Part shown: positions 10,672 through 22,852 of the stretch, piece after piece | How the letters are laid out: each line of letters opens with the position of its first letter | How positions within the stretch are numbered: the stretch's first letter is position 1 | Translations under genes and position numbers: made by a program | The notes under the pieces: generated by a model | The model's database searches: none | What the model was told of the DNA's origin: nothing | The model's input: the letters and a program-made list of their open reading frames with translations, nothing else | NCBI GenBank assembly: GCA_020152595.1 | Contig: JAIGNY010003850.1 | Location: forward strand, 1,461,501 to 1,525,500 | DNA from: Chiridota heheva | Taxonomy: Eukaryota; Echinodermata; Holothuroidea; Apodida; Chiridotidae | Reading direction: 5' to 3' | DNA: 64,000 nucleotides

Positions 10672-12095
10672 AGCTAGCTTGCTGTCAACGTACTTTTAGC
10701 TTGTACAGGCTCATCCTTAGTTTATACAAGCTCATTCTTAGCTTGAACAAGCTCACTTTTAACTTGAACAAACTCACTTCTAACTTGTATATGCTCACTC
10801 TTAGCTCGTACAAGCTCACTCTTAGCTTGTACAAGTTCACTCTTAGCTCATACAAACTTACTCTTAGCTTGAACAAGCTCACTTTTAGCTCATACTAAGC
10901 TCACTCTTAAGTTGTACAAGCTCACTTTTAGCTAATACAAGCTCACGCTTAGCTAATACAAGCTCACTCTTAGCTCATACACTCTTACTTTCAGCTTGTA
11001 CAAGCTCACTCTTAGCTTGTACAAGCTGACTCTTAGCTCATAAAAGCTCTCTCTTAACTTGTACAAGCTTATTCTTAGCTCATACAAGCTCACTCTTAGC
11101 TCGTACAAGCTCACTCTTAGCTTGTACAATCTTACTCTTAGTTTGTACAAACTCACTCTTAGCTTGTACAAGTTCACTTTTAGCTTGTACAAGCTCACTC
11201 TTAGCTCGTACAAGCTCACTTAGCTCGTACAAGCTCACTATTAGCTCGTACAAGCTCACTTAGCTCATACAAGCTCATTCTTAGCTTGTACAAGCTCACT
11301 TTCAGCTTGCACAAGCTCTTTTTTAGCTTGCACAAGTTCACCCTTAGCTTGTACAAGCTCACTCTTAGCTTGTACAAGTTTACTTTTAGCTTGTACAAGC
11401 TCACTCTTAGCTTGTACAATTTCTTTCTTGTACAAGCTTTCTTCTAGCTCTACATAATTACAGATAGTCAGTAGAAGCTCACTGTTAATCTGTACAAGCT
11501 CACTGTTAACTTGCACAAGCTCACTGTTAACTTGCACAAGCTCACTGTTAACTTGTACAAGCTCACTGTTAACTTGCACAAGCTCACTGTTAACTTGCAC
11601 AAGCTTACTGTTAACTTGCACAAACTCACTGTTAACTTGCATAAACTTATTGTTAATTTGTACAAGCTCCCTGAATCAAGCTCACTGTTAACTTGTACAC
11701 TTAAGTCAACTTGTCACTTTTAGCTCATACAAGCTCACTGTTAACTTGTACACTTAGGTCAACTTGTCACTTTTAGCTCATACAAGCTCACTGTTAACTT
11801 GTACACTTAGGTCAACTTGTCACTTTTAGCTCATACAAGCTCACTGTTAAGTTGCACAAGCTCACTGTTAAGTCGCACAAGCTCACTGTTAACTTGCACA
11901 AGCTCACTTTTAGATTGCACGAGCTTTTACCTCTACATCATTACAGATAGCTCTTACAAGCTCACTTTTAACTTTTACTGTTTACTTGTTGCACCCTTAT
12001 TGATCTCACTTTTAGATCACCATTAGCTTTTCGACATTGCTGATAGCTCTTACAAGCTCACCGTTAGCTTGTGGTAAGTTCACTGTTAGCTTCTC
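10672..12095. repeat. Palindromic 21-bp minisatellite with sub-families
   Basis: Units of 21 bp carry the perfect 14-bp palindrome AGCTTGTACAAGCT followed by CACTCTT. Three zones are visible. From 10.69 to 11.45 kb the AGCTTGTACAAGCT units vary to AGCTCATACAAGCT. From 11.47 to 11.69 kb units read AACTTGCACAAGCTCACTGT. From 11.73 to 11.89 kb a 53-bp unit containing TTAGGTCAACTTGTCAC is repeated three times. Because 21 is divisible by 3, frames of 65-125 residues appear on both strands; none is credible. Confidence 0.93.
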
Positions 12096-12099
12096 CAGC

Positions 12100-12594
12100 C
12101 CACCCATCTTCCATCAAGCTTTTATCAATCAAGCTGGTTATACCCTCAAACAAACTTGATTTGTTCTGCAAACTTGTACAGCTTCCAATTGTGAGCTTGT
12201 TACGAAGCTACGACCTTGCAAAGGTTTCATCTGGGAGTCCATTTCAAATGTACACAGTGTGCTTATTATGAGTTTGCTTTTTCTGTAAGTGGAGTATATT
12301 GTGTAATGAAGTAATTGAGATAAACTGTTTATATAAATGCCATATGTAAAACAGGCATATTCTTCTAAATGTTTAAAAGTAAACATATTCATTCTATGAG
12401 ATTGTGAATTATTGGAACATTTGCAATGCTTCCATATGATAATGACTTTCTGTGAAATGAGAAAATTTGAAGGATAAAACAGGAATAAATTGGTCATGGC
12501 TTGTAATCTGACATTAATTGGGGCATTCAAGTAAAATGTTGATGCAGGGGAGCTTGTGAAAGTTTGTGCAGTAGCTAGGAGATTAGATCTAGAG
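12100..12594. other. No recognisable feature
   Basis: A few decayed AGCTTGT motifs remain at the left, then AT-rich sequence up to the start of the 2.2-kb duplication. A 130-residue minus frame (12138-12530) shows no recognisable domain. Confidence 0.4.
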
Positions 12595-14810
12595 CAATAT
12601 GGACGGATACAAAAATCAGAGATTACTGCAGAAACTTAACCCTTTTATTTCTAGAGTGTAACATCCTGAGTAAGAGCCATATTTACATTTTGAAGCGTTA
12701 ACATTTAGTTTTTAAACCTTTGATATTTGGGAAAGAATGATACAAAATTACATTGAAGAGTTTTTAGCTGTATACCCTGAAAAAAGCTGATTTTTTTTTT
12801 TTTACAAAAAAAATCAGCTTCCTTATTAGGGAAGCTGATTTCCCTATCAGCTTCCGTATCAGGAAAAGAATTACAAATAATTACATTGAAGAAATTTAAG
12901 CTGTATACCCTGAAAAAAGCTGGGGTTTTTTCTCAACAAAAAAATCAGCGTTTTCAGGAAAGCTGATTTCCCTATCAGCTTCCTTATCAGGAAAAAATTA
13001 TAAATAATTACATTTAAGAATTTGTAGCTGTATACCTAAAAAAATTCTCAAAAGAAAAATCAGCCGTTTTCAGGAAAGCTGATTTCCCTATCAGCTATTT
13101 ATCAGGGAAAGAATTTTTTGCAAAAAAAAATCAGCTTAGTTTTAGGAAGCTGATTTTCATATCAGCTTCCTTATCAGGTGAAGAATTTTAAATAATTACA
13201 TTAAAGAATTTTTAGCTGTTTACCCTGAAGAAAGCTGATTTAAGAAAATAAAAATCAGCTTCCTTATCAGGAAGCTGATTTCCTATCAGCTTTTTTATCA
13301 GGAAAAGAATTACAAATAATTACATTGAAGAAATTTAAGCTGTATACCCTGAAAAAGCTGAAAAAATCAGCTTCCTTATCAGGAAGCTGATTTCCCTATT
13401 ATCTTCCTTATCAGGGAAAGAATTACAAATAATTACATTGAAGAATTTTTAGCTGTTTACCCTAAAAAAGCTGATTTGGAAAAAGAAAAAAACAGCTTCC
13501 TTATCAGGAAGCTGATTTCCCTATCAGCTTTTTTATCAGGAAAGAATTACAAATAATTACATTGAAGAAATTTAGGCTGTATACCCTGAAAAAGCTGAAA
13601 AAATCAGCTTCCTTATCAGGAAGCTGATTTCCTATTAGCCTCCTTATCAGGAAAAGAATTACAAATAATTACATTGAAGAATTTTTAGCTGTCTACCCTG
13701 AAAAAGCTGATTTGAAAAAAAAAAAAAAAAATCAGCTTCCTTATCAGGAAAGCTGATTTCCTATCAGCTTTTTATCAGGGAAAGAATTACAAATAATTAC
13801 ATTGAAGAAATTTAGGCTGTATACCCTGAAAAAAGCTGAAAAATCAGCTTCCTTATCAGGGAAGCTGATTTCCTATTAGCTTCCTTATCAGGAAAAGAAT
13901 TACAAATAATTACATTGAAGAATTTTAGCTGTCTACCCTGAAAAAGCTGATTTGAAAAAAAAAAAAAATCAGCTTCCTTATCAGGAAAGCTGATTTCCCT
14001 ATCAGCTTTTTTATCAGGAAAGAATTACAAATAATTACATTGAAGAAATTTAGGCTGTATACCCTGAAAAAAGCTGAAAAATCAGCTTCCTTATCAGGAA
14101 GCTGATTTCCTATTAGCTTCCTTATCAGGAAAAGAATTACAAATAATTACATTGAAGAATTTTTAGCTGTCTACCCTGAAAAAAGCTGATTTGAAAAAAA
14201 AAAAAAAAAAATCAGCTTCCTTATCAGGAAAGCTGATTTCCCTATCAGCTTCCTTATCAGGGAAAGAATTACAAATAATTACATTTAAGAAATTTTAGCT
14301 GTATATCCTGAAAAAAGCTGATTTTTTTTACAAACTTTTGTCATAACTTAAGAAATTATTATTATGACCACCTAAAGACTGTTTTGCTCCAACCCTAATG
14401 TTATTATTACCTGCATGTCCATATCACATTTAAAAGAAGGAGCACCATTAAATATGGAGTTTTCAGTCTTTAAATGTCAGCCTGTCAACAAGTTCTATTC
14501 ATTCTCAGAGCTGGACAAAATCTACCGTTCCGGCGGTTATAATAAATCAGGAATTCGTGGGAAGAATTTTATTTTTATTTCTTGAGTAAATATGTGCTCT
14601 AAAAACATCCCCCATGTAAATGTGCAATGAATAGCACATTAAATTGCAAAAGAGGGAAGTATATAAAGATGTATTCATCACATTAATATTATTTGTCGCG
14701 ATTTTTCGTGGGAAGATTTTTAACATTTTTATTCAGAACCCTGGGAAGTTAAATCCTACTTTGATTTACTCTGTTTATCGACATCTGTTTTAAAACATAT
14801 TCAAAACCTG
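12595..14810. repeat. 2.2-kb tandem duplication, copy 1
   Basis: Copy 1 starts CAATATGGACGGATAC and ends ATTCAAAACCTG. The same start and end border copy 2 (14811-17053). The unique right part, from ACAAACTTTTGTCATAAC, looks identical by eye. In the hairpin array the copies differ mainly in run lengths: copy 1 often has GG or CC where copy 2 has GGG or CCC, and short A or T runs differ. The join is exact, with no filler. Confidence 0.93.
12765..14330. repeat. Hairpin minisatellite within copy 1
   Basis: Units of about 115-130 bp each contain AATTACAAATAATTACATTG, a TAGCTGTNTACCCTGAAAAA block, and the stem AAATCAGCTTCC / GGAAGCTGATTT around TTATCA. Each unit can form at least one 12-bp stem. 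Two unit types alternate; see the matching array at 14981-16560. Confidence 0.9.
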
Positions 14811-17053
14811 CAATATGGACGGATACAAAAATCAGAGATTACTGCAGAAACTTAACCCTTTTATTTCTAGAGTGTAACATCCTGAGTAAGAGCCATATTT
14901 ACATTTTGAAGCGTTAACATTTAGTTTTTAAACCTTTGATATTTGGGAAAGAATGATACAAAATTACATTGAAGAGTTTTTAGCTGTATACCCTGAAAAA
15001 AGCTGATTTTTTTTTTTTTACAAAAAAAATCAGCTTCCTTATTAGGGAAGCTGATTTCCCTATCAGCTTCCGTATCAGGAAAAGAATTACAAATAATTAC
15101 ATTGAAGAAATTTAAGCTGTATACCCTGAAAAAAGCTGGGGTTTTTTCTCAACAAAAAAAATCAGCTTCGTTTTCAGGAAAGCTGATTTCCCTATCAGCT
15201 TCCTTATCAGGGAAAAAATTATAAATAATTACATTTAAGAATTTGTAGCTGTATACCCTAAAAAAAAAAATTCTCAAAAGAAAAATCAGCTTCGTTTTCA
15301 GGAAAGCTGATTTCCCTATCAGCTATTTATCAGGGAAAGAATTTTTTGCAAAAAAAAATCAGCTTAGTTTTAGGGAAGCTGATTTTCATATCAGCTTCCT
15401 TATCAGGTGAAGAATTTTAAATAATTACATTAAAGAATTTTTAGCTGTTTACCCTGAAGAAAGCTGATTTAAGAAAATAAAAATCAGCTTCCTTATCAGG
15501 GAAGCTGATTTCCCTATCAGCTTTTTTATCAGGAAAAGAATTACAAATAATTACATTGAAGAAATTTAAGCTGTATACCCTGAAAAAAGCTGAAAAAATC
15601 AGCTTCCTTATCAGGGAAGCTGATTTCCCTATTATCTTCCTTATCAGGGAAAGAATTACAAATAATTACATTGAAGAATTTTTAGCTGTTTACCCTAAAA
15701 AAAGCTGATTTGGAAAAAGAAAAAAAAAACAGCTTCCTTATCAGGGAAGCTGATTTCCCTATCAGCTTTTTTATCAGGGAAAGAATTACAAATAATTACA
15801 TTGAAGAAATTTAGGCTGTATACCCTGAAAAAAGCTGAAAAAATCAGCTTCCTTATCAGGGAAGCTGATTTCCCTATTAGCCTCCTTATCAGGAAAAGAA
15901 TTACAAATAATTACATTGAAGAATTTTTAGCTGTCTACCCTGAAAAAAGCTGATTTGAAAAAAAAAAAAAAAAAATCAGCTTCCTTATCAGGAAAGCTGA
16001 TTTCCCTATCAGCTTTTTTATCAGGGAAAGAATTACAAATAATTACATTGAAGAAATTTAGGCTGTATACCCTGAAAAAAGCTGAAAAAATCAGCTTCCT
16101 TATCAGGGAAGCTGATTTCCCTATTAGCTTCCTTATCAGGAAAAGAATTACAAATAATTACATTGAAGAATTTTTAGCTGTCTACCCTGAAAAAGCTGAT
16201 TTGAAAAAAAAAAAAAAAAATCAGCTTCCTTATCAGGAAAGCTGATTTCCCTATCAGCTTTTTATCAGGAAAGAATTACAAATAATTACATTGAAGAAAT
16301 TTAGGCTGTATACCCTGAAAAAGCTGAAAAAATCAGCTTCCTTATCAGGAAGCTGATTTCCTATTAGCTTCCTTATCAGGAAAAGAATTACAAATAATTA
16401 CATTGAAGAATTTTTAGCTGTCTACCCTGAAAAAGCTGATTTGAAAAAAAAAAATCAGCTTCCTTATCAGGAAAGCTGATTTCCCTATCAGCTTCCTTAT
16501 CAGGGAAAGAATTACAAATAATTACATTTAAGAAATTTTAGCTGTATATCCTGAAAAAAGCTGATTTTTTTTACAAACTTTTGTCATAACTTAAGAAATT
16601 ATTATTATGACCACCTAAAGACTGTTTTGCTCCAACCCTAATGTTATTATTACCTGCATGTCCATATCACATTTAAAAGAAGGAGCACCATTAAATATGG
16701 AGTTTTCAGTCTTTAAATGTCAGCCTGTCAACAAGTTCTATTCATTCTCAGAGCTGGACAAAATCTACCGTTCCGGCGGTTATAATAAATCAGGAATTCG
16801 TGGGAAGAATTTTATTTTTATTTCTTGAGTAAATATGTGCTCTAAAAACATCCCCCATGTAAATGTGCAATGAATAGCACATTAAATTGCAAAAGAGGGA
16901 AGTATATAAAGATGTATTCATCACATTAATATTATTTGTCGCGATTTTTCGTGGGAAGATTTTTAACATTTTTATTCAGAACCCTGGGAAGTTAAATCCT
17001 ACTTTGATTTACTCTGTTTATCGACATCTGTTTTAAAACATATTCAAAACCTG
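14811..17053. repeat. 2.2-kb tandem duplication, copy 2
   Basis: Second copy of 12595-14810, beginning at the repeated CAATATGGACGGATAC and ending TTCAAAACCTG before GCAGGTTGTGATC. It is 27 bp longer than copy 1, mostly through longer G, C, A and T runs. A 96-residue plus frame at 15955-16245 starts in a poly-A stretch and is an artefact. Confidence 0.93.
14981..16560. repeat. Hairpin minisatellite with two alternating unit types
   Basis: From about 15.54 kb rightward the spacing between successive ATTACAAATAATTACATTG motifs is about 115, 129, 115, 131, 116, 128 and 112 bp. One type has GAAATTTAGGCTGTATACCC followed by a short AAAGCTGAAAAA. The other has GAATTTTTAGCTGTCTACCC followed by AAGCTGATTTGAAAA with a long A run. 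This is a dimeric higher-order repeat. Confidence 0.85.
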
Positions 17054-17240
17054 CAGGTTGTGATCAAGTGCATGATGAATACGAAGGAGTAGTATTCTTC
17101 ACCTCAAAGTCAGAAACAAATATTAAAATGTATTCTGCGTAATTCTAACAGTAAGAGACTTAATTCATATGCTCTTAAGCATTTGGTGGAGTTAATGCAG
17201 TGTTGCATTTAATTTGTGTCACTTCAGCAAAAACATGTTT

Positions 17241-17450
17241 TTTGTCTCGCCTGCGAAGCAGGATGAAGAGACATAGGGATCATATGTCGTCGTCGGCGTC
17301 CACAAATGTTTAACATGAGCTCATAACTTAAGTTATGAATGGTATACATTCATGTAGCTTGGGACATGGGTAGAGGACATGGATACTGTTCAAATGAGCA
17401 TTATTGGGAGTTGTGTGTACATACTAATTAGCCTATTTGCATAACAATGT
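17241..17450 (+). mobile_element. GTCTCGCCTGCGAAGCAG repeat, copy 1
   Basis: It starts TTTGTCTCGCCTGCGAAGCA and continues with CACAAATGTTTAACATGAGC and ATGAATGGTATACATTCATG. It is followed head-to-tail by a second copy. The first bases form a small hairpin (GCCTGC-GAA-GCAGG). Probably a truncated non-autonomous DNA transposon. Confidence 0.6.
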
Positions 17451-17744
17451 TTTTGTCTCGCCTGCGAAGCAGAATGAAGAGACAGGGATCATCCTGTCGT
17501 CGTCTGCATCCACAAATGTTTAACATGAGCTCATAACCTAAGTTATGAATGGTGTACATTCATGTGACTTAGCATAGGGGTAGAGGACAATGGTACTGCT
17601 CATATGAGCAGTATGGTTGGAGTAGTTTTTGCATTATTAATTACCTGGGTTGATGCTTACGATTTGCCAACCATGGCCATAAAAACATGCATTGTTACTA
17701 ATTAAAAAATGATAAAGACAAAAATATATGGCAAAGCGAGACTT
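17451..17744 (+). mobile_element. GTCTCGCCTGCGAAGCAG repeat, copy 2
   Basis: Second head-to-tail copy. It extends further right than the first and ends GCAAAGCGAGACTTAC, whose complement GTAAGTCTCGCTTTGC resembles the left end. That makes it the more complete, TIR-bounded copy. Confidence 0.55.
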
Positions 17745-17885
17745 ACTTACTTTACATTTCTAGTCTTTATTATTAAGATATCAAGTGATATAAACATTAT
17801 CTTTTAAAGTACAAGCACCTGTAAAGGAAACACTCAACCTCGTCATGTAATTTATACAACAAACATTTATTTGGGTTAAGGTCTT

Positions 17886-20800
17886 GGAAAGTAGGAGAGA
17901 GTTGTACAAGATTGAGGTCTTGTAGTATTGGAGAGAGTTGTACAAGATTGAGGTCTTGTAGTGTAGGAGAGAGTTGTGCAAGATTGAGGTCTCGGAAAGT
18001 AGCAGTGAGTTGTACAAGATTAAGGTCTTGTAGTGTTGGAGAGAGTTGTACAAGATTGAGGTCTTGGGGAGTAGGAGAGAGTTGTGCAAGATTGAGGTCT
18101 TGGAGTGTAGGAGAGAGTTGTGCAAGATTGAGGTTTTGGGGAGTAGGAGAGAGTTGTGCAAGATTGAGGTCTTGGAGTGTAGGAGAGAGTTGTGCAAGAT
18201 TGAGGTCTTGAAGTGTAGGAGAGAGTTGTGCAAGATTGAGGTCTTGGAGTGTAGGAGTGAGTTGTGCAAGATTGAGGTCTTGAAGAGTAGGAGAGAGTTG
18301 TGCAAGATTGAGGTCTTGCAGAGTAGGAGAGAGTTGTGCAAGATTGAGGTCTTGGAGAGTAGGAGAGAGTTGTGCAAGATTGAGGTCTTGGAGTGTAGGA
18401 GAGAGTTGTGCAAGATTGAGGTCTTGGAGAGTAGGAGAGAGTTGGGCAAGATTGAGGTCTTGGAGAGTAGGAGACAGTTGTGCAAGATTGAGGTCTTGGA
18501 GAGTAGGAGAGAGTTGTGCAAGATTGAGGTTTTGGAAAGTAAGAGAGAGTTGTGCAAGATTGAGGTCTCAGAAAGTAGCAGTAAGTTGAGCAAGATTGAG
18601 GTCTTGGAGAGTAGGAGAGAGTTGTGCAAGATTGAGGTGTTGGGGAGTAGGAGAGAGTTGTGCAAGATTGAGGTCTTGGAGTGTAGGAGAGAGTTGTGCA
18701 AGATTGAGGTCTTGGAGAGTAGGAGACAGTTGTGCAAGATTGAGGTCTTGGAGTGTAGGAGAGAGTTGTGCAAGATTGAGGTCTTGGAGAGTAGGAGAGA
18801 GTTGTGCAAGATTGAGGTCTTGGAGAGTAGGAGACAGTTGTGCAAGATTGAGGTGTTGGAGTGTAGGAGAGAGTTGTGCAAGATTGAGGTCTTGGAGAGT
18901 AGGAGACAGTTGTGCAAGATTGAGGTCTTGGAGTGTAGGAGACAGTTGTGCAAGATTGAGGTATTGGAGTGTAGGAGAGAGTTGTGCAAGATTGAGGTCT
19001 TGGAGAGTAGGAGAGAGTTGTGCAAGATTGAGGTCTTGGAGAGTAGGAGACAGTTGTGCAAGATTGAGGTGTTGGAGTGTAGGAGAGAGTTGTGCAAGAT
19101 TGAGGTCTTGGAGTGTAGGAGAGAGTTGTGCAAGATTGAGGTATTGGAGTGTAGGAGAGAGTTGTGCAAGATTGAGGTCTTGGAGAGTAGGAGAGAGTTG
19201 TGCAAGATTGAGGTTTTGGGGAGTAGGAGACAGTTGTGCAAGATTGAGGTCTTGGAGAGTAGGAGAGAGTTGTGCAAGATTGAGGTCTTGGAGTGTAGGA
19301 GACAGTTGTGCAAGATTGAGGTCTTGGAGAGTAGGAGACAGTTGTGCAAGATTGAGGTGTTGGAGTGTAGGAGAGAGTTGTGCAAGATTGAGGTGTTGGA
19401 GTGTAGGAGAGAGTTGTGCAAGATTGAGGTCTTGGAGTGTAGGAGAGAGTTGTGTAAGATTGAGGTGTTGGAGTGTAGGAGAGAGATGTGCAAGATTGAG
19501 GTTTTGGAGTGTAGGAGAGAGTTGTGCAAGATTGAGGTCTTGGAGTGTAGGAGAGAGTTGTGCAAGATTGAGGTCTTGGAGAGTAGGAGAGAGTTGTGCA
19601 AGATTGAGGTCTTGGAGTGTAGGAGAGAATTGTGCAAGATTGAGGTCTTGGAGAGTAGGAGAGAGTTGTGCAAGATTGAGGTCTTGGAGTGTAGGAGAGA
19701 GTTGTGCAAGATTGAGGTCTTGGAGTGTAGGAGAGAGTTGTGCAAGATTGAGGTCTTGGAGTGTAGGAGAGAGTTGCGCAAGATTGAGGTCTTGGAGAGT
19801 AGGAGACAGTTGTGCAAGATTGAGGTGTTGGAGTGTAGGAGAGAGTTGTGCAAGATTGAGGTGTTGGAGTGTAGGAGAGAGTTGTGCAAGATTGAGGTCT
19901 TGGAGTGTAGGAGAGAGTTGTGTAAGATTGAGGTCTTGGAGTGTAGGAGAGAGATGTGCAAGATTGAGGTTTTGGAGAGTAGGAGAGAGTTGTGCAAGAT
20001 TGAGGTCTTGGAGAGTAGGAGAGAGTTGTGCAAGATTGAGGTTTTGGGGAGTAGGAGAGAGTTGTGCAAGATTGAGGTCTTGGAGAGTAGGAGACAGTTG
20101 TGCAAGATTGAGGTCTTGGAGTGTAGGAGAGAGTTGTGCAAGATTGAGGTCTTGGAGAGTAGGAGACAGTTGTGCAAGATTGAGGTCTTGGAGTGTAGGA
20201 GAGAGTTGTGCAAGATTGAGGTCTTGGAGTGTAGGAGAGAGTTGTGCAAGATTGAGGTCTTGGAGAGTAGGAGAGAGTTGTGCAAGATTGAGGTCTTGGA
20301 GTGTAGGAGAGAGTTGTGCAAGATTGAGGTCTTGGAGAGTAGGAGAGAGTTGTGCAAGATTGAGGTGTTGGAGTGTAGGAGAGAGTTGTGCAAGATTGAG
20401 GTCTTGGAGAGGTCTTGTAGGAGAGAGAGTTGTGTAAGATTGAGGTCTTGAGAGTAGGAGAGAGTTGTGCAAGATTGAGGTCTTGGAGAGTAGGAGACAG
20501 TTGTGCAAGATTGAGGTCTTGGAGTGTAGGAGAGAGTTGTGCAAGATTGAGGTCTTGGAGTGTAGGAGAGAGTTGTGCAAGATTGAGGTCTTGGAGTGTA
20601 GGAGAGAGTTGTGCAAGATTGAGGTCTTGAGAGAGTAGGAGAGAGTTGTGCAAGATTGAGGTCTTGGAGTGATTAGGAGAGAGTTGTGCAAGATTGAGGT
20701 CTTGGAGAGTAGGAGAGAGTTGTGCAAGATTGAGGTCTTGGAGAGTAGGAGACAGTTGTGCAAGATTGAGGTGTTGGGGTGTGGGAGAGAGTTGTGCAAG

Positions 20801-22672
20801 ATTGAGGTGTTGGAGTGTAGGAGAGAGTTGTGTAAGATTGAGGTCTTGGAGAGTAGGAGAGAGTTGTGCAAGATTGAGGTTTTGGAGAGTAGGAGAGAAT
20901 TGTGTAAGATTGAGGTCTTGGAGTGTAGGAGAGAGTTGTGCAAGATTGAGGTCTTGGAGAGTAGGAGAGAGTTGTGCAAGATTGAGGTCTTGGAGTGTAG
21001 GAGAGAATTGTGCAAGATTGAGGTCTTGGAGAGTAGGAGAGAGTTGTGCAAGATTGAGGTCTTGGAGTGTAGGAGAGAGTTGTGCAAGATTGAGGTCTTG
21101 GAGTGTAGGAGAGAGTTGTGCAAGATTGAGGTCTTGGAGTGTAGGAGAGAGTTGTGCAAGATTGAGGTCTTGGAGTGTAGGAGAGAGTTGTGCAAGATTG
21201 AGGTCTTGGAGAGTAGGAGAGAGTTGTGCAAGATTGAGGTGTTGGAGAGTAGGAGAGAGTTGTGCAAGATTGAGGTGTTGGAGTGTAGGAGAGAGTTGTG
21301 CAAGATTGAGGTCTTGGAGAGTAGGAGAGAGTTGTGCAAGATTGAGGTGTTGGAGTGTAGGAGAGAGTTGTGCAAGATTGAGGTGTTGGAGTGTAGGAGA
21401 GAGTTGTGCAAGATTGAGGTGTTGGAGTGTAGGAGAGAGTTGTGCAAGATTGAGGTCTTGGAGAGTAGGAGACAGTTGTGCAAGATTGAGGTCTTGGAGT
21501 GTAGGAGAGAGTTGTGCAAGATTGAGGTCTTGGAGTGTAGGAGAGAGTTGTGCAAGATTGAGGTCTTAGAGTGTAGGAAAGAGTTGTGCAAGATTGAGGT
21601 CTTGGAGTGTAGGAGAGAATTGTGCAAGATTGAGGTCTTGGAGTGTAGGAGAGAGTTGTGCAAGATTGAGGTCTTGGAGAGTAGGAGAGAGTTGTGCAAG
21701 ATTGAGGTCTTGGAGAGTAGGAGAGAGTTGTGCAAGATTGAGGTCTTGGAGAGTAGGAGACAGTTGTGCAAGATTGAGGTTTTGGGGAGTAGGAGAGAGT
21801 TGTGCAAGATTGAGGTCTTGGAGAGTAGGAGAGAGTTGTGCAAGATTGAGGTCTTGGAGAGTAGGAGACAGTTGTGCAAGATTGAGGTCTTGGAGTGTAG
21901 GAGTGAGTTGTGCAAGATTGAGGTCTAAGAGAGTAGGAGAGAGTTGTGCAAGATTGAGGTCTTAGAGTGTAGGAGAGAATTGTGTAAGATTGAGGTCTTG
22001 GAGTGTAGGAGAGAGTTGTGCAAGATTGAGGTCTTGGAGAGTAGGAGAGAGTTGTGCAAGATTGAGGTTTTGGGGAGTAGGAGAGAGTTGTGCAAGATTG
22101 AGGTCTTGGAGAGTAGGAGAGAGTTGTGCAAGATTGAGGTCTTGGAGAGTAGGAGAGAGTTGTGCAAGATTGAGGTCTTGGAGTGTAGGAGAGAGTTGTG
22201 CAAGATTTAGGTCTTGGAGAGTAGGAGAGAGTTGTGCAAGATTGAGGTCTTGGAGAGTAGAAGAGAGTTGTGCAAGATTGAGGTCTTGGAGTGTAGGAGA
22301 GAGTTGTGCAAGATTGAGGTCTTGGGGAGTAGGAGAGAGTTGTGCAAGATTGAGGTCTTGGGGAGTAGGAGAGAGTTGTGCAAGATTGAGGTCTTGGAGT
22401 GTAGGAGAGAGTTGTGCAATTAAGATTGAGGTCTTGGAGAGTAAGAGAGAGTTGTGCAAGATTGAGGTCTTGGAGAGTAGTAGAGAGTTGTGCAAGATTG
22501 AGGTTTTGGAAAGTAAGAGTGAGTTGTGCAAGATTGAGGTCTCAGAAAGTAGCAGTAAGTTGAGCAAGATTGAGGTCTTGGAGAGTAGGAGAGAGTTGTG
22601 TAAGATGGAGTTTTTGGGGAGTAGGAGAGAGTTGTGTAAGATGGAGGTCTCGGAGGGTAGGAGGGAGTTGAT
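17886..22672. repeat. 36-bp minisatellite, about 130 units
   Basis: Almost perfect 36-bp units contain GAGAGTTGTGCAAGATTGAG followed by GTCTTGGAGTGTAGGA. Variation is limited to a few positions: GTC, GTG or GTT after GAG; GAGAGTAG, GAGTGTAG or GGGAGTAG; and AGAGAG or AGACAG. Since 36 is a multiple of 3 and the unit has few stops, five of the six frames stay open, giving frames up to 1,115 residues. Length indels at about 20.41, 20.63, 20.67 and 22.42 kb shift the phase. Edge units are degenerate (TCTCAGAAAGTAGCAGT near 18.57 and 22.55 kb). Confidence 0.97.
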
Positions 22673-22852
22673 CATTCAGATCTTTAGAATTGAGGATTTT
22701 TAACGCAATGGAGACCACCATGTACCCCCAATGCACCATGCACGTTTGTTTCCTTTGAAGTCCTCTTTCATATGAGGTAAACTTGCTTGGCTTCTAAACT
22801 AATCCTTTAATGTGGAGATACTTAAAATGTTTTGTAAAATTATTTTTATATC

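Noticed and set aside
17781..21928. Open frames of 400-1,115 residues on both strands
   Set aside because: They follow the 36-bp minisatellite exactly; five of six frames are open at once and the peptides repeat every 12 residues. This is expected for a stop-poor unit divisible by three, not evidence of a gene.
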